Shown piece by piece: positions 43,759-51,723 of a stretch of DNA of 64,000 bases. The stretch is taken from positions 44,452 to 108,451 of the forward strand of contig NZ_DAMBYD010000014.1 in NCBI RefSeq assembly GCF_032051575.1, written 5' to 3'. The notes under the pieces are model-generated. The model saw only the letters and a program-made list of their open reading frames with translations. It did no database searches and had not been told where the DNA came from. The stretch's first letter is position 1; each line of letters starts with the position of its first letter. This DNA is from Aminipila sp032051575. Its GTDB lineage: Bacteria > Bacillota > Clostridia > Peptostreptococcales > Anaerovoracaceae. The translations under genes were made by a program, and so were the position numbers.

Positions 43759-45133
43759 TACCTGCCCCCTCAATTTCCATCGGATTGTGCACCTCCAATT
43801 CTTCTAGTATTTTTGAAAAAATCTTAAAGCTCTCTTGATCTTCTTCGATTCCTGCAATCCTTTTATCTTTGCTTATTGCATATCGCCATCCCCAACTGTC
43901 TCTCTGATAATTGTAGGCACAAATTTGAGTTATAATAATTTTGTTTGTTATCTTATCAAAATACATTTCATATATTCCTTTTAATCGCTTTTTTCCTTTA
44001 TCCTTCAATTGAATAAAATGAAAAATGTAATCAAAACTATCTGCTGCCCTTCTCGCTATAAGTTCCATGTCACCTCCTAAACTAAGCATAACTTCTGCGG
44101 CTACATCATAAGGAAAATTCATGGGATTTCTTTCATGAAAAGTGATTTTAAGCCGTCTCGTGCCTTTACTGGCTATCCTTAGCACTGTATCTAGTGCAAC
44201 TCCATCTCTTGCTTCCGCCATAATTAAGTAATCAGCATCACTTCTTAGTAAGTGCTTTGTTACAGTTTTTAGCTTATCTTCTTTTGCTAATATTTGGACA
44301 ATAGGTGCCTTTGGCATTAACTTATGTAAACTTATCTCTGGGTCTGTCTCCAACATTACGCCTTCAAGACTTTCATCTTCATAACTCTGTAATGTAGCTA
44401 AAAAAGATGTTTTTCCACTTTTCATTGCTCCAGTAGTAGCCACAGAATAACCTAACTTAACCATCTCTTCTAATAAAGGAATACTATCCCATGGAATAGT
44501 GCCTCTTTTAGCCTGCTCTTCAAATGTATAATTAGGAATAATATACCGTCTGAAAATAATTACATCTTGCCCTGCCTTTACGGACTCTCCTCGAAATACA
44601 GTTATTCTTGTTCCGTCTAAAGTGTATATTTCATGAAAATCCTTATCTAAACGTTCTTCTGGAGTCATGAGTAGAAAAGCCCTAATTAACTGTTCCCTCC
44701 TTTCCTGACAAATTTCTTGAGGTTTTAAAACCATTTTTCCATGCTCCTGAAAATAAATTCTATTGCCTATAACTTTACAAGAACTGCTCTGTGCATACTC
44801 CTCTGAAAACCACTCAGCAATTCCTGATAATCCCCAGTTTTCGTGGTATATGGCTTCATCAAGACTTTTGTACCAAGCTGGAAATTCTGTCTCACCAGCA
44901 TTATGTTTTTTAACAAAATATTTTATTTTATTTTTAAAAAACCCCACCTCTTTATCAAAGCCTATTATTGCATTTTTCTGTATGGAAAGCATCCTTTGAA
45001 TATCTTTGTTTTCCTCTTCCCATTCTTGTTGAAATTCTAAATTTATTAATGTGCAGAGCGTTTTAAAATTAAATAAGCTTCTGTTTTTCTTTACTTCTTT
45101 TGATAAGAAACTGTCTAAATAAAATTTCTCCAT
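43730..45133 (-). CDS. TadA/CpaF-like secretion ATPase
   Basis: A 467-residue ATPase with Walker A TTGAMKSGKTSFL (near residue 230) and an Asp-box/Walker B region DYLIMAEARDGVALD, a His in ITFHERNP, as in CpaF. The N-terminal 150 residues form the usual helical start. It should power assembly through TadB/TadC. Diverged from typical TadA (no clear GGxxRP-like block). Overlaps the CpaE-like gene. Confidence 0.82.
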   Translation of the reverse strand: MEKFYLDSFLSKEVKKNRSLFNFKTLCTLINLEFQQEWEEENKDIQRMLSIQKNAIIGFDKEVGFFKNKIKYFVKKHNAGETEFPAWYKSLDEAIYHENWGLSGIAEWFSEEYAQSSSCKVIGNRIYFQEHGKMVLKPQEICQERREQLIRAFLLMTPEERLDKDFHEIYTLDGTRITVFRGESVKAGQDVIIFRRYIIPNYTFEEQAKRGTIPWDSIPLLEEMVKLGYSVATTGAMKSGKTSFLATLQSYEDESLEGVMLETDPEISLHKLMPKAPIVQILAKEDKLKTVTKHLLRSDADYLIMAEARDGVALDTVLRIASKGTRRLKITFHERNPMNFPYDVAAEVMLSLGGDMELIARRAADSFDYIFHFIQLKDKGKKRLKGIYEMYFDKITNKIIITQICAYNYQRDSWGWRYAISKDKRIAGIEEDQESFKIFSKILEELEVHNPMEIEGAGNEAHNGSLN

Positions 45134-45894
45134 AATTTATTTTTCCTTTGTAATTGTATTTGAGGTAACCCCGATGCCTTTAACACATTATTTGCTATCG
45201 TAGCAATATCTTCTAAATAACTATCTGTTTTAAATTCCATAAGTGTTTTATGTTCCAGCTCTGCTTGACGGTCATAACCAGCAGCCTGAATTTTAAAGGA
45301 TTTCTCTTTATTAATACATAGTCTTTCCACTATGTATTTCAAGGTATGAGGATCTTCCTCACAGAATTTGTTAATAATAAATCCATCAAATTTTACTAGT
45401 GCTTTTTCAAACCATGGCAACATCTCCTCATACCTGAATAAATTTGATTCCAATTGGGTTAATATCAAATATTTTTTTGCGGCAATTGACAGTCCTCCTA
45501 ATGCCAATCCGTTATTAAGATCACTTCCTGTGTCTGCAATAATTATTTCAAAACTGCCTGATACAGATTCTAATAGATATTTAGCTGCATCTGGAAAGTA
45601 ATATCTTTCTTCTAATTCATTCGACAGACCAGCTAGAATATGTAAATTTTTTTTATGCCTGCAGTCCCTTACAAAATCTTTACTTATAAGCATCTGGCTG
45701 TCCAATTGCAGTTTAAATTCATCAATCGTTTTTACTTCTTCTTTTACAAACTCACAGTTTTTCCTTCCATTCAAAGATATAAATAGAACCTTTATATTAC
45801 TATTTTGAGAAGCAATTAATTCAGCTACAGATTGTGCTGTCATAGTAACCCCCACCTTATGGTCTATACCATGAAATGAAAATAAATTATTCAT
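45115..45894 (-). CDS. CpaE/MinD-like protein with degenerate P-loop
   Basis: A 259-residue protein with ParA/MinD-like strand order: FISLNGRKN, SFEIIIADTGSDLNN (the switch-like DTG) and LILTQLESNLFRYE. The deviant Walker A, expected as KGGVGKTT, reads HGIDHKVGVTMT. ATP hydrolysis is therefore doubtful. CpaE/TadZ proteins localise Tad machines. It overlaps both neighbours by 8-19 bases. Confidence 0.7.
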   Translation of the reverse strand: MNNLFSFHGIDHKVGVTMTAQSVAELIASQNSNIKVLFISLNGRKNCEFVKEEVKTIDEFKLQLDSQMLISKDFVRDCRHKKNLHILAGLSNELEERYYFPDAAKYLLESVSGSFEIIIADTGSDLNNGLALGGLSIAAKKYLILTQLESNLFRYEEMLPWFEKALVKFDGFIINKFCEEDPHTLKYIVERLCINKEKSFKIQAAGYDRQAELEHKTLMEFKTDSYLEDIATIANNVLKASGLPQIQLQRKNKLWRNFI

Positions 45895-46543
45895 ATATGT
45901 TCTCCCCCTTTTGAATAAGCAAGAGTTTCATGCTCTGTTTCTCAGCAAGTTCCCAAATTTTTTTATACTCTTCAAGTGAGGTAATTATTTCTACGCGAGA
46001 TATAATGGAACTGCTAAAATCCCTTTGCAAAACTTCCTCACTATGATTCCCCTCTGTTCCTACCACCTCTTGTTCATTTGAATCCTTTACATACGCAATT
46101 GGGAAAGTCCCTACATAACACTGGCCGCTTTCATCAAATATATCAATGGTATCCCCTTTTCGCAGCGAACTACTTCTACTATCAATCCAAACATCTTTAA
46201 TTGGGAAAATAGAATTACCCTCAAGCAATATTTTATCTTTTTTCATAAACATCTTAGGAATTACTTGAGAAAGTTTAGGTATATATTGCTTTGCTACAAG
46301 ACCTTTTATTTTATAAAAGCTTTTTGGAGTTATGGACCCAGGTATGGTACTCTCCGAAATATTATTTATTTCTACGAAATTTTGCTCCCCTATTATAGTT
46401 CCCCTTTGAATATTTTCCTTTGCAACCATTACACTGCTCATAAGCAGCTGTTCACGTCCTGTATTTTCCCACCACAACAAGGCTAGTACGGATAATACTA
46501 TCAATATAATTCCAAGCAGTGGTCTAAGTATCCTCATTCTCAT
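45887..46543 (-). CDS. CpaB/RcpC-like SAF-domain protein
   Basis: A 218-residue protein: an N-terminal TM (LLGIILIVLSVLALLWW), SAF domain with VMVAKENIQRGTIIGEQNFVE, then a beta domain with KGDTIDIF. CpaB proteins of Tad systems have this layout. First gene of the operon; start at 46543 after GGGAGGG. Promoter is 40 bases upstream. Confidence 0.78.
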   Translation of the reverse strand: MRMRILRPLLGIILIVLSVLALLWWENTGREQLLMSSVMVAKENIQRGTIIGEQNFVEINNISESTIPGSITPKSFYKIKGLVAKQYIPKLSQVIPKMFMKKDKILLEGNSIFPIKDVWIDSRSSSLRKGDTIDIFDESGQCYVGTFPIAYVKDSNEQEVVGTEGNHSEEVLQRDFSSSIISRVEIITSLEEYKKIWELAEKQSMKLLLIQKGENIYE

Positions 46544-46589
46544 TAATCGCCCTCCCAATGTTTACATTTTTTACCATTTTCGTATTTCT

Positions 46590-46617
46590 ATTATATAACG
46601 GATTATGTTTTTGTCAA
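46590..46617 (-). promoter_or_regulatory. Strong promoter of the Tad-like operon
   Basis: Minus strand TTGACA (46612-46617), 16-base spacer, TATAAT (46590-46595), both boxes perfect. Confidence 0.85.
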
Positions 46618-46699
46618 CCATTTTTTGACATATTATACATTTTAATACTTGATGCCTGAGTTAATGTAATTGAAAAAATTTTAACCAGTATTATTAACA

Positions 46700-46728
46700 T
46701 TGACTTTTAGCCGTTTTACCAATAAAAT
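46700..46728 (+). promoter_or_regulatory. Promoter of the ABC-F gene
   Basis: TTGACT (46700-46705), 17-base spacer, TAAAAT (46723-46728), about 65 bases before the start at 46795. Confidence 0.75.
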
Positions 46729-46794
46729 AATATAAGTTCGCTATGAATTTAATTTAGCTTTTATAGCTGAATCAAAAATAGAATGGAGTTAATT

Positions 46795-48348
46795 ATGAGT
46801 TTGTTAATAGTAGAAAATGTATCTCACGGTTTTGGCGGCAGAACAATTTTAGAAGATGCCTCCTTCCGCTTGCTAAAAGGTGAACATGTAGGCTTAATTG
46901 GTGCTAATGGAGAAGGAAAATCAACTTTCTTAAATATTATTATAGGAAATATACAGCCTGACGAAGGCAAAGTTGAATGGTCCAAAAATGTTACAGTCGG
47001 TTATCTGGACCAACATTCTTCCCTAAAATCTGGTATGAGTATTCGTGACGTTCTCCGTGATGCTTTCAAAAATATGTTTGAGCTTGAAAAAAAGATGCTG
47101 GGTATGTATGACCAAATGGCAGAAGATGGTGCTGACGTGGATTCACTAATGGAGGAAGCTGGTGAAATTCAGCAAATCTTAGATCACAGTGGCTTTTATA
47201 CTATTGATGCTAAAATCAATGAAGTTGCCAATGGTTTGGGACTTGCTTCAATAGGTCTGGATAAAGATGTTTCTGAACTATCTGGTGGTCAAAGAACAAA
47301 AGTACTTTTAACTAAACTTCTATTAGAGGACCCATCCATTCTTCTTCTAGACGAGCCTACTAACTATTTAGATTTTGAGCATATAGAATGGCTAAAAAGA
47401 TATCTTTTGGAATATGAAAATGCATTTATCCTAATTTCACATGATGTAGAATTCTTGAATTCTGTAGTAAATGTTATTTATCACGTAAATAATGGTGAAC
47501 TTTCAAGGTATACTGGAGATTATAACAATTTCTTAAATATGCATGAAATAAAAATGAAACAACAAGAACGCGCCTACGAACGCCAACAGGCTGAAATCGA
47601 AAAAATGGAAGACTTTATTGCTAGAAACAAGGCTAGAGTCGCTACAAGAGGTATGGCAAACAGCAGACAGAAAATGCTGGATCGAATTGACGTTATCGAG
47701 AAGCCTAGAGAAAAACCAAAGCCATCTTTCCAATTTAAAGAAGCCCGAACCCCTAGCAGGTATTTAGTGCAAGCTAATGATTTGATTATTGGATATGGCG
47801 ATCCTTTAACTAAACCACTAAACTTTGAAATCGAGCGTGGTATGAAGCTTGCAATTACTGGAACCAACGGATTAGGTAAGACCACACTTCTAAAAACTAT
47901 TCTGGGCAAGATTAAGTCTTTAGGAGGAATGATTGAGCTTGGTGATTACCTTGCTCCAGGTTATTTTGAACAAGAAGCTGGAAGAGACAGTGAAATCACT
48001 GCTCTGGATTATATCTGGGAGAGATTTCCTTCCTATACAAACGGAGAAGTTCGCTCTGCACTTGCCAAGTGTGGCTTGACAAATGAACATATCACAAGCC
48101 AGATGAGAGTACTAAGTGGTGGTGAAAATGCTAAAGTTCGCCTTTGTGAACTTATGCAGAAAGAAGCTAACTGGCTGATTTTAGACGAACCTACTAATCA
48201 TTTGGATGTGGAAGCCAAAGACGAACTAAAAAGAGCATTGATGGAATACAAAGGCTCCATACTGCTGGTATGCCATGAACCAACGTTCTATGAAGATTGG
48301 GTAACCGATATCTGGAATGTTGAAGATTGGACATTAAAAATAGTGTAA
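46795..48348 (+). CDS. ABC-F family ATPase
   Basis: A 517-residue soluble twin-ATPase of the ABC-F family. First half: IGANGEGKSTF, LSGGQRTKVLL, LLLDEPTNYLD; linker with charged helices (KMEDFIARNKARV); second half: GTNGLGKTTL, LSGGENAKVRL, LILDEPTNHLD. ABC-F proteins act on the ribosomal E site in translation or in antibiotic resistance; the subfamily cannot be told. The chosen ATG has TGGAG 7 bases upstream. Divergent from the Tad-like operon. Confidence 0.93.
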   Translation: MSLLIVENVSHGFGGRTILEDASFRLLKGEHVGLIGANGEGKSTFLNIIIGNIQPDEGKVEWSKNVTVGYLDQHSSLKSGMSIRDVLRDAFKNMFELEKKMLGMYDQMAEDGADVDSLMEEAGEIQQILDHSGFYTIDAKINEVANGLGLASIGLDKDVSELSGGQRTKVLLTKLLLEDPSILLLDEPTNYLDFEHIEWLKRYLLEYENAFILISHDVEFLNSVVNVIYHVNNGELSRYTGDYNNFLNMHEIKMKQQERAYERQQAEIEKMEDFIARNKARVATRGMANSRQKMLDRIDVIEKPREKPKPSFQFKEARTPSRYLVQANDLIIGYGDPLTKPLNFEIERGMKLAITGTNGLGKTTLLKTILGKIKSLGGMIELGDYLAPGYFEQEAGRDSEITALDYIWERFPSYTNGEVRSALAKCGLTNEHITSQMRVLSGGENAKVRLCELMQKEANWLILDEPTNHLDVEAKDELKRALMEYKGSILLVCHEPTFYEDWVTDIWNVEDWTLKIV

Positions 48349-48359
48349 ATAATATACAT

Positions 48360-48383
48360 GACCGGTAAAATACCGGTCTATTT
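48360..48383 (+). terminator. Terminator of the ABC-F gene
   Basis: GACCGGTA-aaa-TACCGGTC (48360-48367, 48371-48378) followed by TATTTTT. Confidence 0.85.
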
Positions 48384-48416
48384 TTATGCTAAAATCAAAA
48401 ATAAAAACATAATATA

Positions 48417-48445
48417 TTGCAATAAGTGATAAAAAGTAGTATAAT
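48417..48445 (+). promoter_or_regulatory. Promoter of the lipoprotein gene
   Basis: TTGCAA (48417-48422), 17-base spacer, TATAAT (48440-48445). Confidence 0.75.
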
Positions 48446-48517
48446 GGTGTGGTTTAGGGTGTAAAAATTTACCAAAGCAAAAGGTGGGAATTTATCTAAT
48501 TTAAGGAGGACGAGAAA

Positions 48518-49363
48518 ATGAAAATCTCAAAAAAATTAATAGCAATAGGAATGTCACTTACACTGATTACAGGTTTAACTGCCTGTGGCGGCTCCACTGA
48601 CGTAATGAAAAATGCAGAAAAGGCCATTGAAAATGTAAAAAGCTTGAGCTATGACATGGATATGGATATGAATATGACCATTGGTGATCAAAAAATGGAA
48701 ACTTCCACTACTGGTAAGATTGATTGCATCTCTGATCCATTAACTATGAAAATGGATATGAATATGAATATGGGCGCTCAGGGCTCTGCAAAAGTTACTA
48801 TGTATGCAGAAAAAGCGGATGACAAATACATCATGTATATGAGTCCAGATGGTACAAACTGGATGAAGCAGACTTTAGGTGATGCTGCTGAATTAGAACA
48901 ATACAATGCACAAAATTCCATGAAACTATATCTTGAAGGAATGGAAGATTTTAAAGAAACAGCTACTGAGAAAATAAATGGCAGCGATGCAGTAAAATAC
49001 GAAGGTGTTATTTCTAAGGAAGCTATGGGCGATGTAATGGCAGCTTCAGGTGCAGGAAAACAGTTGACTCAATTAGGTATGACTGAAGAAGAAATTGATG
49101 CAATGTATAAAGATTTAGGTCAGCTTCCTGTAGCAGTATGGATCGACAAAGAAAGCTCACTTCCTGTAAAATATGAGATGGATATGACTCAAATAATGCA
49201 GCAAATGATGACTAAAATGTTAGAAGCTAAGGCTCAACAAACTCAAGGCGTAACCTTTAAAGTTGACAAAATGTTTATTTCCATGACGCTATCTAATTTC
49301 AATAAGGTAGATAAAATTGAAATTCCAGAAGCAGCTAAAAACGGTCAGGAAACTGCATTCTAA
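48518..49363 (+). CDS. Met-rich lipoprotein, DUF6612-like
   Basis: A 281-residue lipoprotein: signal peptide with lipobox LTAC (Cys near residue 23), then a LolA/LppX-like beta-sheet fold with AEKAIENVKSLSYDMDMDMN and WIDKESSLPVKYEMDMTQIM. The DUF6612 family assignment is by pattern. Met is strikingly frequent (MDMDMNM, MDMNMNMG). Likely an envelope carrier or sensor of unknown ligand. SD AAGGAGGA. Own promoter and terminator. Confidence 0.8.
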   Translation: MKISKKLIAIGMSLTLITGLTACGGSTDVMKNAEKAIENVKSLSYDMDMDMNMTIGDQKMETSTTGKIDCISDPLTMKMDMNMNMGAQGSAKVTMYAEKADDKYIMYMSPDGTNWMKQTLGDAAELEQYNAQNSMKLYLEGMEDFKETATEKINGSDAVKYEGVISKEAMGDVMAASGAGKQLTQLGMTEEEIDAMYKDLGQLPVAVWIDKESSLPVKYEMDMTQIMQQMMTKMLEAKAQQTQGVTFKVDKMFISMTLSNFNKVDKIEIPEAAKNGQETAF

Positions 49364-49377
49364 ATCGTATAAAAATA

Positions 49378-49416
49378 AAAAGCTTTCTATGTTAAATATA
49401 TAGAAAGCTTTTTTAT
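49378..49416 (+). terminator. Terminator of the lipoprotein gene
   Basis: AAAAGCTTTCTAT and ATAGAAAGCTTTT arms around a short AT loop, followed by more T. It may also work for the convergent microcompartment gene, though that gene ends about 50 bases further on. Confidence 0.8.
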
Positions 49417-49466
49417 TTTTCCTAAAATACAGCCGAATGACCGCCTTATAGTGGAATCCTTTGTAG

Positions 49467-50168
49467 CTACCATGTAGGTTCTGTCATAGAGACTGGGTTC
49501 TGTCCCATACCTCTAAGAACAGCAAGACCTACCTCTCTGGCCGCTAAAAGTGCCTGTTTTACTGCATCTGCATCTCCAGAAAACGTGATAATGATTTCAT
49601 TGGTATAGCTTGTACCTACCGAAGGACTTGCATATTTACTCAATTCCACATTGCCAGCTTTCATTGCTGCATCAGCCATTAACATTCCTACTGCTGCAGG
49701 CGCACCAATGGTAATGCCAAACGCCTTATCCATAGGGGCAGAAAAAGCTGTATTAAGAGCATAACTAGCTCTTGCCGTATAGTGCAATTGTACATGTCCT
49801 GCATCACATACATATACATTACCAAAATGTTCATCTAATTCAGTAAGCATGATTTCTACCGCTCTTCTTGAATCAGATACATCCTTCGAGCCAAAAATAA
49901 CAGTAATTCCATGACCTGCGCCACCTTTAGTATCTCTGGAAAACTCAATGGAAACAATTTCTGTATTGGTTTCTTTCACTGCTGTATCAGCTGCCATAAC
50001 ATGTGTTCCACCGCCTATTCTGGCACTTACAATTCCGATAGAACGGAATCTTGAATCCAGATTAATTTTCCCCCGTATACTAGCATCAAGATTTGCAATG
50101 ACAAGACCTACTGTGTCGCCTATTCCAGCTCCTACAAATTCTGTTAATCCACAGTTTTCTAATGCCAC
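49467..50168 (-). CDS. PduB/EtuB-like tandem BMC shell protein, isolated
   Basis: A 233-residue tandem bacterial-microcompartment domain protein. It closely tracks PduB: ENCGLTEFVGAGIGDTVGLV, MAADTAVKETNTEIVSIE, RDTKGGAGHG, HYTARASYALN and SPSVGTSYTNE. Such proteins trimerise to form gated shell tiles. GTG at 50168 is preferred because GGAGGG lies 8 bases upstream; an ATG pair at 50183/50186 has no SD. The long N-terminal extension of full PduB, which links shell to core, is absent. No other microcompartment gene is in the window; it follows rpe by 35 bases. Confidence 0.93.
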   Translation of the reverse strand: MALENCGLTEFVGAGIGDTVGLVIANLDASIRGKINLDSRFRSIGIVSARIGGGTHVMAADTAVKETNTEIVSIEFSRDTKGGAGHGITVIFGSKDVSDSRRAVEIMLTELDEHFGNVYVCDAGHVQLHYTARASYALNTAFSAPMDKAFGITIGAPAAVGMLMADAAMKAGNVELSKYASPSVGTSYTNEIIITFSGDADAVKQALLAAREVGLAVLRGMGQNPVSMTEPTW

Positions 50169-50203
50169 AAAATTTCCCTCCATCATCTATATCTATTACT
50201 CTA

Positions 50204-50860
50204 TTATCTATTAAAAATAGTCAAAAACTCTTTCACTCTAGCATCTATATCCGGCGCTCCGAACACAGCAGAACCTGCTACTACAAGTTCAACACCTGCA
50301 TCAATTACTTCTTTTACATTGTCCAGGCCAATTCCACCATCTATTTCAATTTCATAATTCAGCCCATGTATTTCCTTAATCTGTTTCAAAGCCTCAACTT
50401 TAGCCAAAGATGACTGTATAAACTTTTGACCTCCAAATCCTGGATTTACAGACATTATCAGCACTAAATCCACTTCCTCCAATATAAAATCTAACGTACT
50501 TAAGGAAGTTGCAGGGTTTATAGCAACCCCTGCTTTTACTCCAAATGATTTTATATTTTGAATGGTTCTATGAAGATGCGGACATGCCTCCTGATGAACC
50601 ACTATAAACTCAGTCTGATCTGTCACAAATTCTGCAACATATTTATCTGGATTTTCAATCATAAGATGAACATCAAATGGCAGCTTTGTTTTGCCGCAAA
50701 GACTTTTCATCACAGTTGCTCCATAGCTGATATTGGGTACAAAGTGGCCATCCATAACATCTACATGTATTACCTGAGCTCCTGCCTTTTCAATAAGGCT
50801 TACCTGCTCTCCTAGTTTTGAAAAATCTGCTGACAATATTGATGGTGCTAATCTTACCAT
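50204..50860 (-). CDS. rpe: Ribulose-phosphate 3-epimerase
   Basis: A 218-residue TIM barrel interconverting ribulose-5-P and xylulose-5-P. Seen: APSILSADFSKLG, HVDVMDGHFVPNIS (metal His/Asp), VNPGFGGQKFI and EIDGGI. It overlaps rsgA by seven bases, the classical prkC-rsgA-rpe order. thiN, often next, is replaced by the BMC gene. Confidence 0.97.
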   Translation of the reverse strand: MVRLAPSILSADFSKLGEQVSLIEKAGAQVIHVDVMDGHFVPNISYGATVMKSLCGKTKLPFDVHLMIENPDKYVAEFVTDQTEFIVVHQEACPHLHRTIQNIKSFGVKAGVAINPATSLSTLDFILEEVDLVLIMSVNPGFGGQKFIQSSLAKVEALKQIKEIHGLNYEIEIDGGIGLDNVKEVIDAGVELVVAGSAVFGAPDIDARVKEFLTIFNR

Positions 50861-51723
50861 TTTCTACTTTTCTCCCTTATTTCTTTAATCTGTTCAACAT
50901 ATGAGTGATACCTGCTTTTACTGATTTTGCCCTCTGCTACCGCCTCTCGTACACTGCAGTCGGGTTCTTTTATATGTCTACAGTTATCATATTTGCACTG
51001 TCCTAAGTATTCTTGCATTTCTGGGTATAAATGAGCAAGTTCTTGCTCATCTGCCTCAAGAACTTCAAAGGAAGTAAATCCTGGGGTATCAAAAATCATT
51101 GCTCCAAAAGCTGTATCAAAGATTTCCACATGTCTGGTCGTGTGTTTACCTCTTTTGGTCTTTTCACTGATTTCTCCTGTTTCCACAGCAGCCATAGGCT
51201 CAAGATCATTGAGAATTGTAGACTTTCCCACACCAGATGGACCTGCTAAAGCACATTTTTTGCCAGTCAGCAATTCCTTTAAGTCATCAATTCCCTCTCC
51301 AGTTTTGCCACTTAGAAATACCATTGGATAAACGCCTTGATATATACTCTTAAGCTTGTCAATTATGTCATTTTTGCCTAAATCTATTTTGTTTACACAA
51401 ATTATAATATCGGTATTACTCTTTTCTGCCATGACTAGAAATCTGTCAATTATTGCGAAATTAGGTTCGGGATTTGCCGCCGCAAAAACTACTGCAAAAC
51501 AATCAACATTCACAATAGGAGGTCTTACAAAGGAATTTCTTCTTTCCTTTATTTCAGTAATGAGGGCATCACTGCCCTCATTTAATTGGATTTCTACAAT
51601 ATCTCCTACTGCAACCTTTATTCCGTCTTTTTTAAAGATACCCCGTGCCTTACATTGATAAACAACATCTTCAGCTTTTACATAATAAAAACCAGCGATT
51701 CCCTTAACTACTATTCCTACCAT
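50854..51723 (-). CDS. rsgA: Ribosome small subunit-dependent GTPase RsgA
   Basis: A 289-residue circularly permuted GTPase that checks late 30S assembly. OB domain (1-65), G4 NKID before G1 GPSGVGKST and G3 DTPGF, and a C-terminal zinc knuckle (CKYDNCRHIKEPDC). Its ATG overlaps the prkC stop (TAATG). Confidence 0.96.
   Translation of the reverse strand: MVGIVVKGIAGFYYVKAEDVVYQCKARGIFKKDGIKVAVGDIVEIQLNEGSDALITEIKERRNSFVRPPIVNVDCFAVVFAAANPEPNFAIIDRFLVMAEKSNTDIIICVNKIDLGKNDIIDKLKSIYQGVYPMVFLSGKTGEGIDDLKELLTGKKCALAGPSGVGKSTILNDLEPMAAVETGEISEKTKRGKHTTRHVEIFDTAFGAMIFDTPGFTSFEVLEADEQELAHLYPEMQEYLGQCKYDNCRHIKEPDCSVREAVAEGKISKSRYHSYVEQIKEIREKSRKW

Noticed and set aside
46544..46794. Leader attenuator for the ABC-F gene
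   Set aside because: ABC-F resistance genes often have one, but no leader peptide with hairpins could be seen; only the two divergent promoters.
48650..48780. Short repeats ATGGATATGAATATG as a possible tandem repeat element
   Set aside because: They are coding Met-Asp/Asn runs of the lipoprotein and not an independent repeat.
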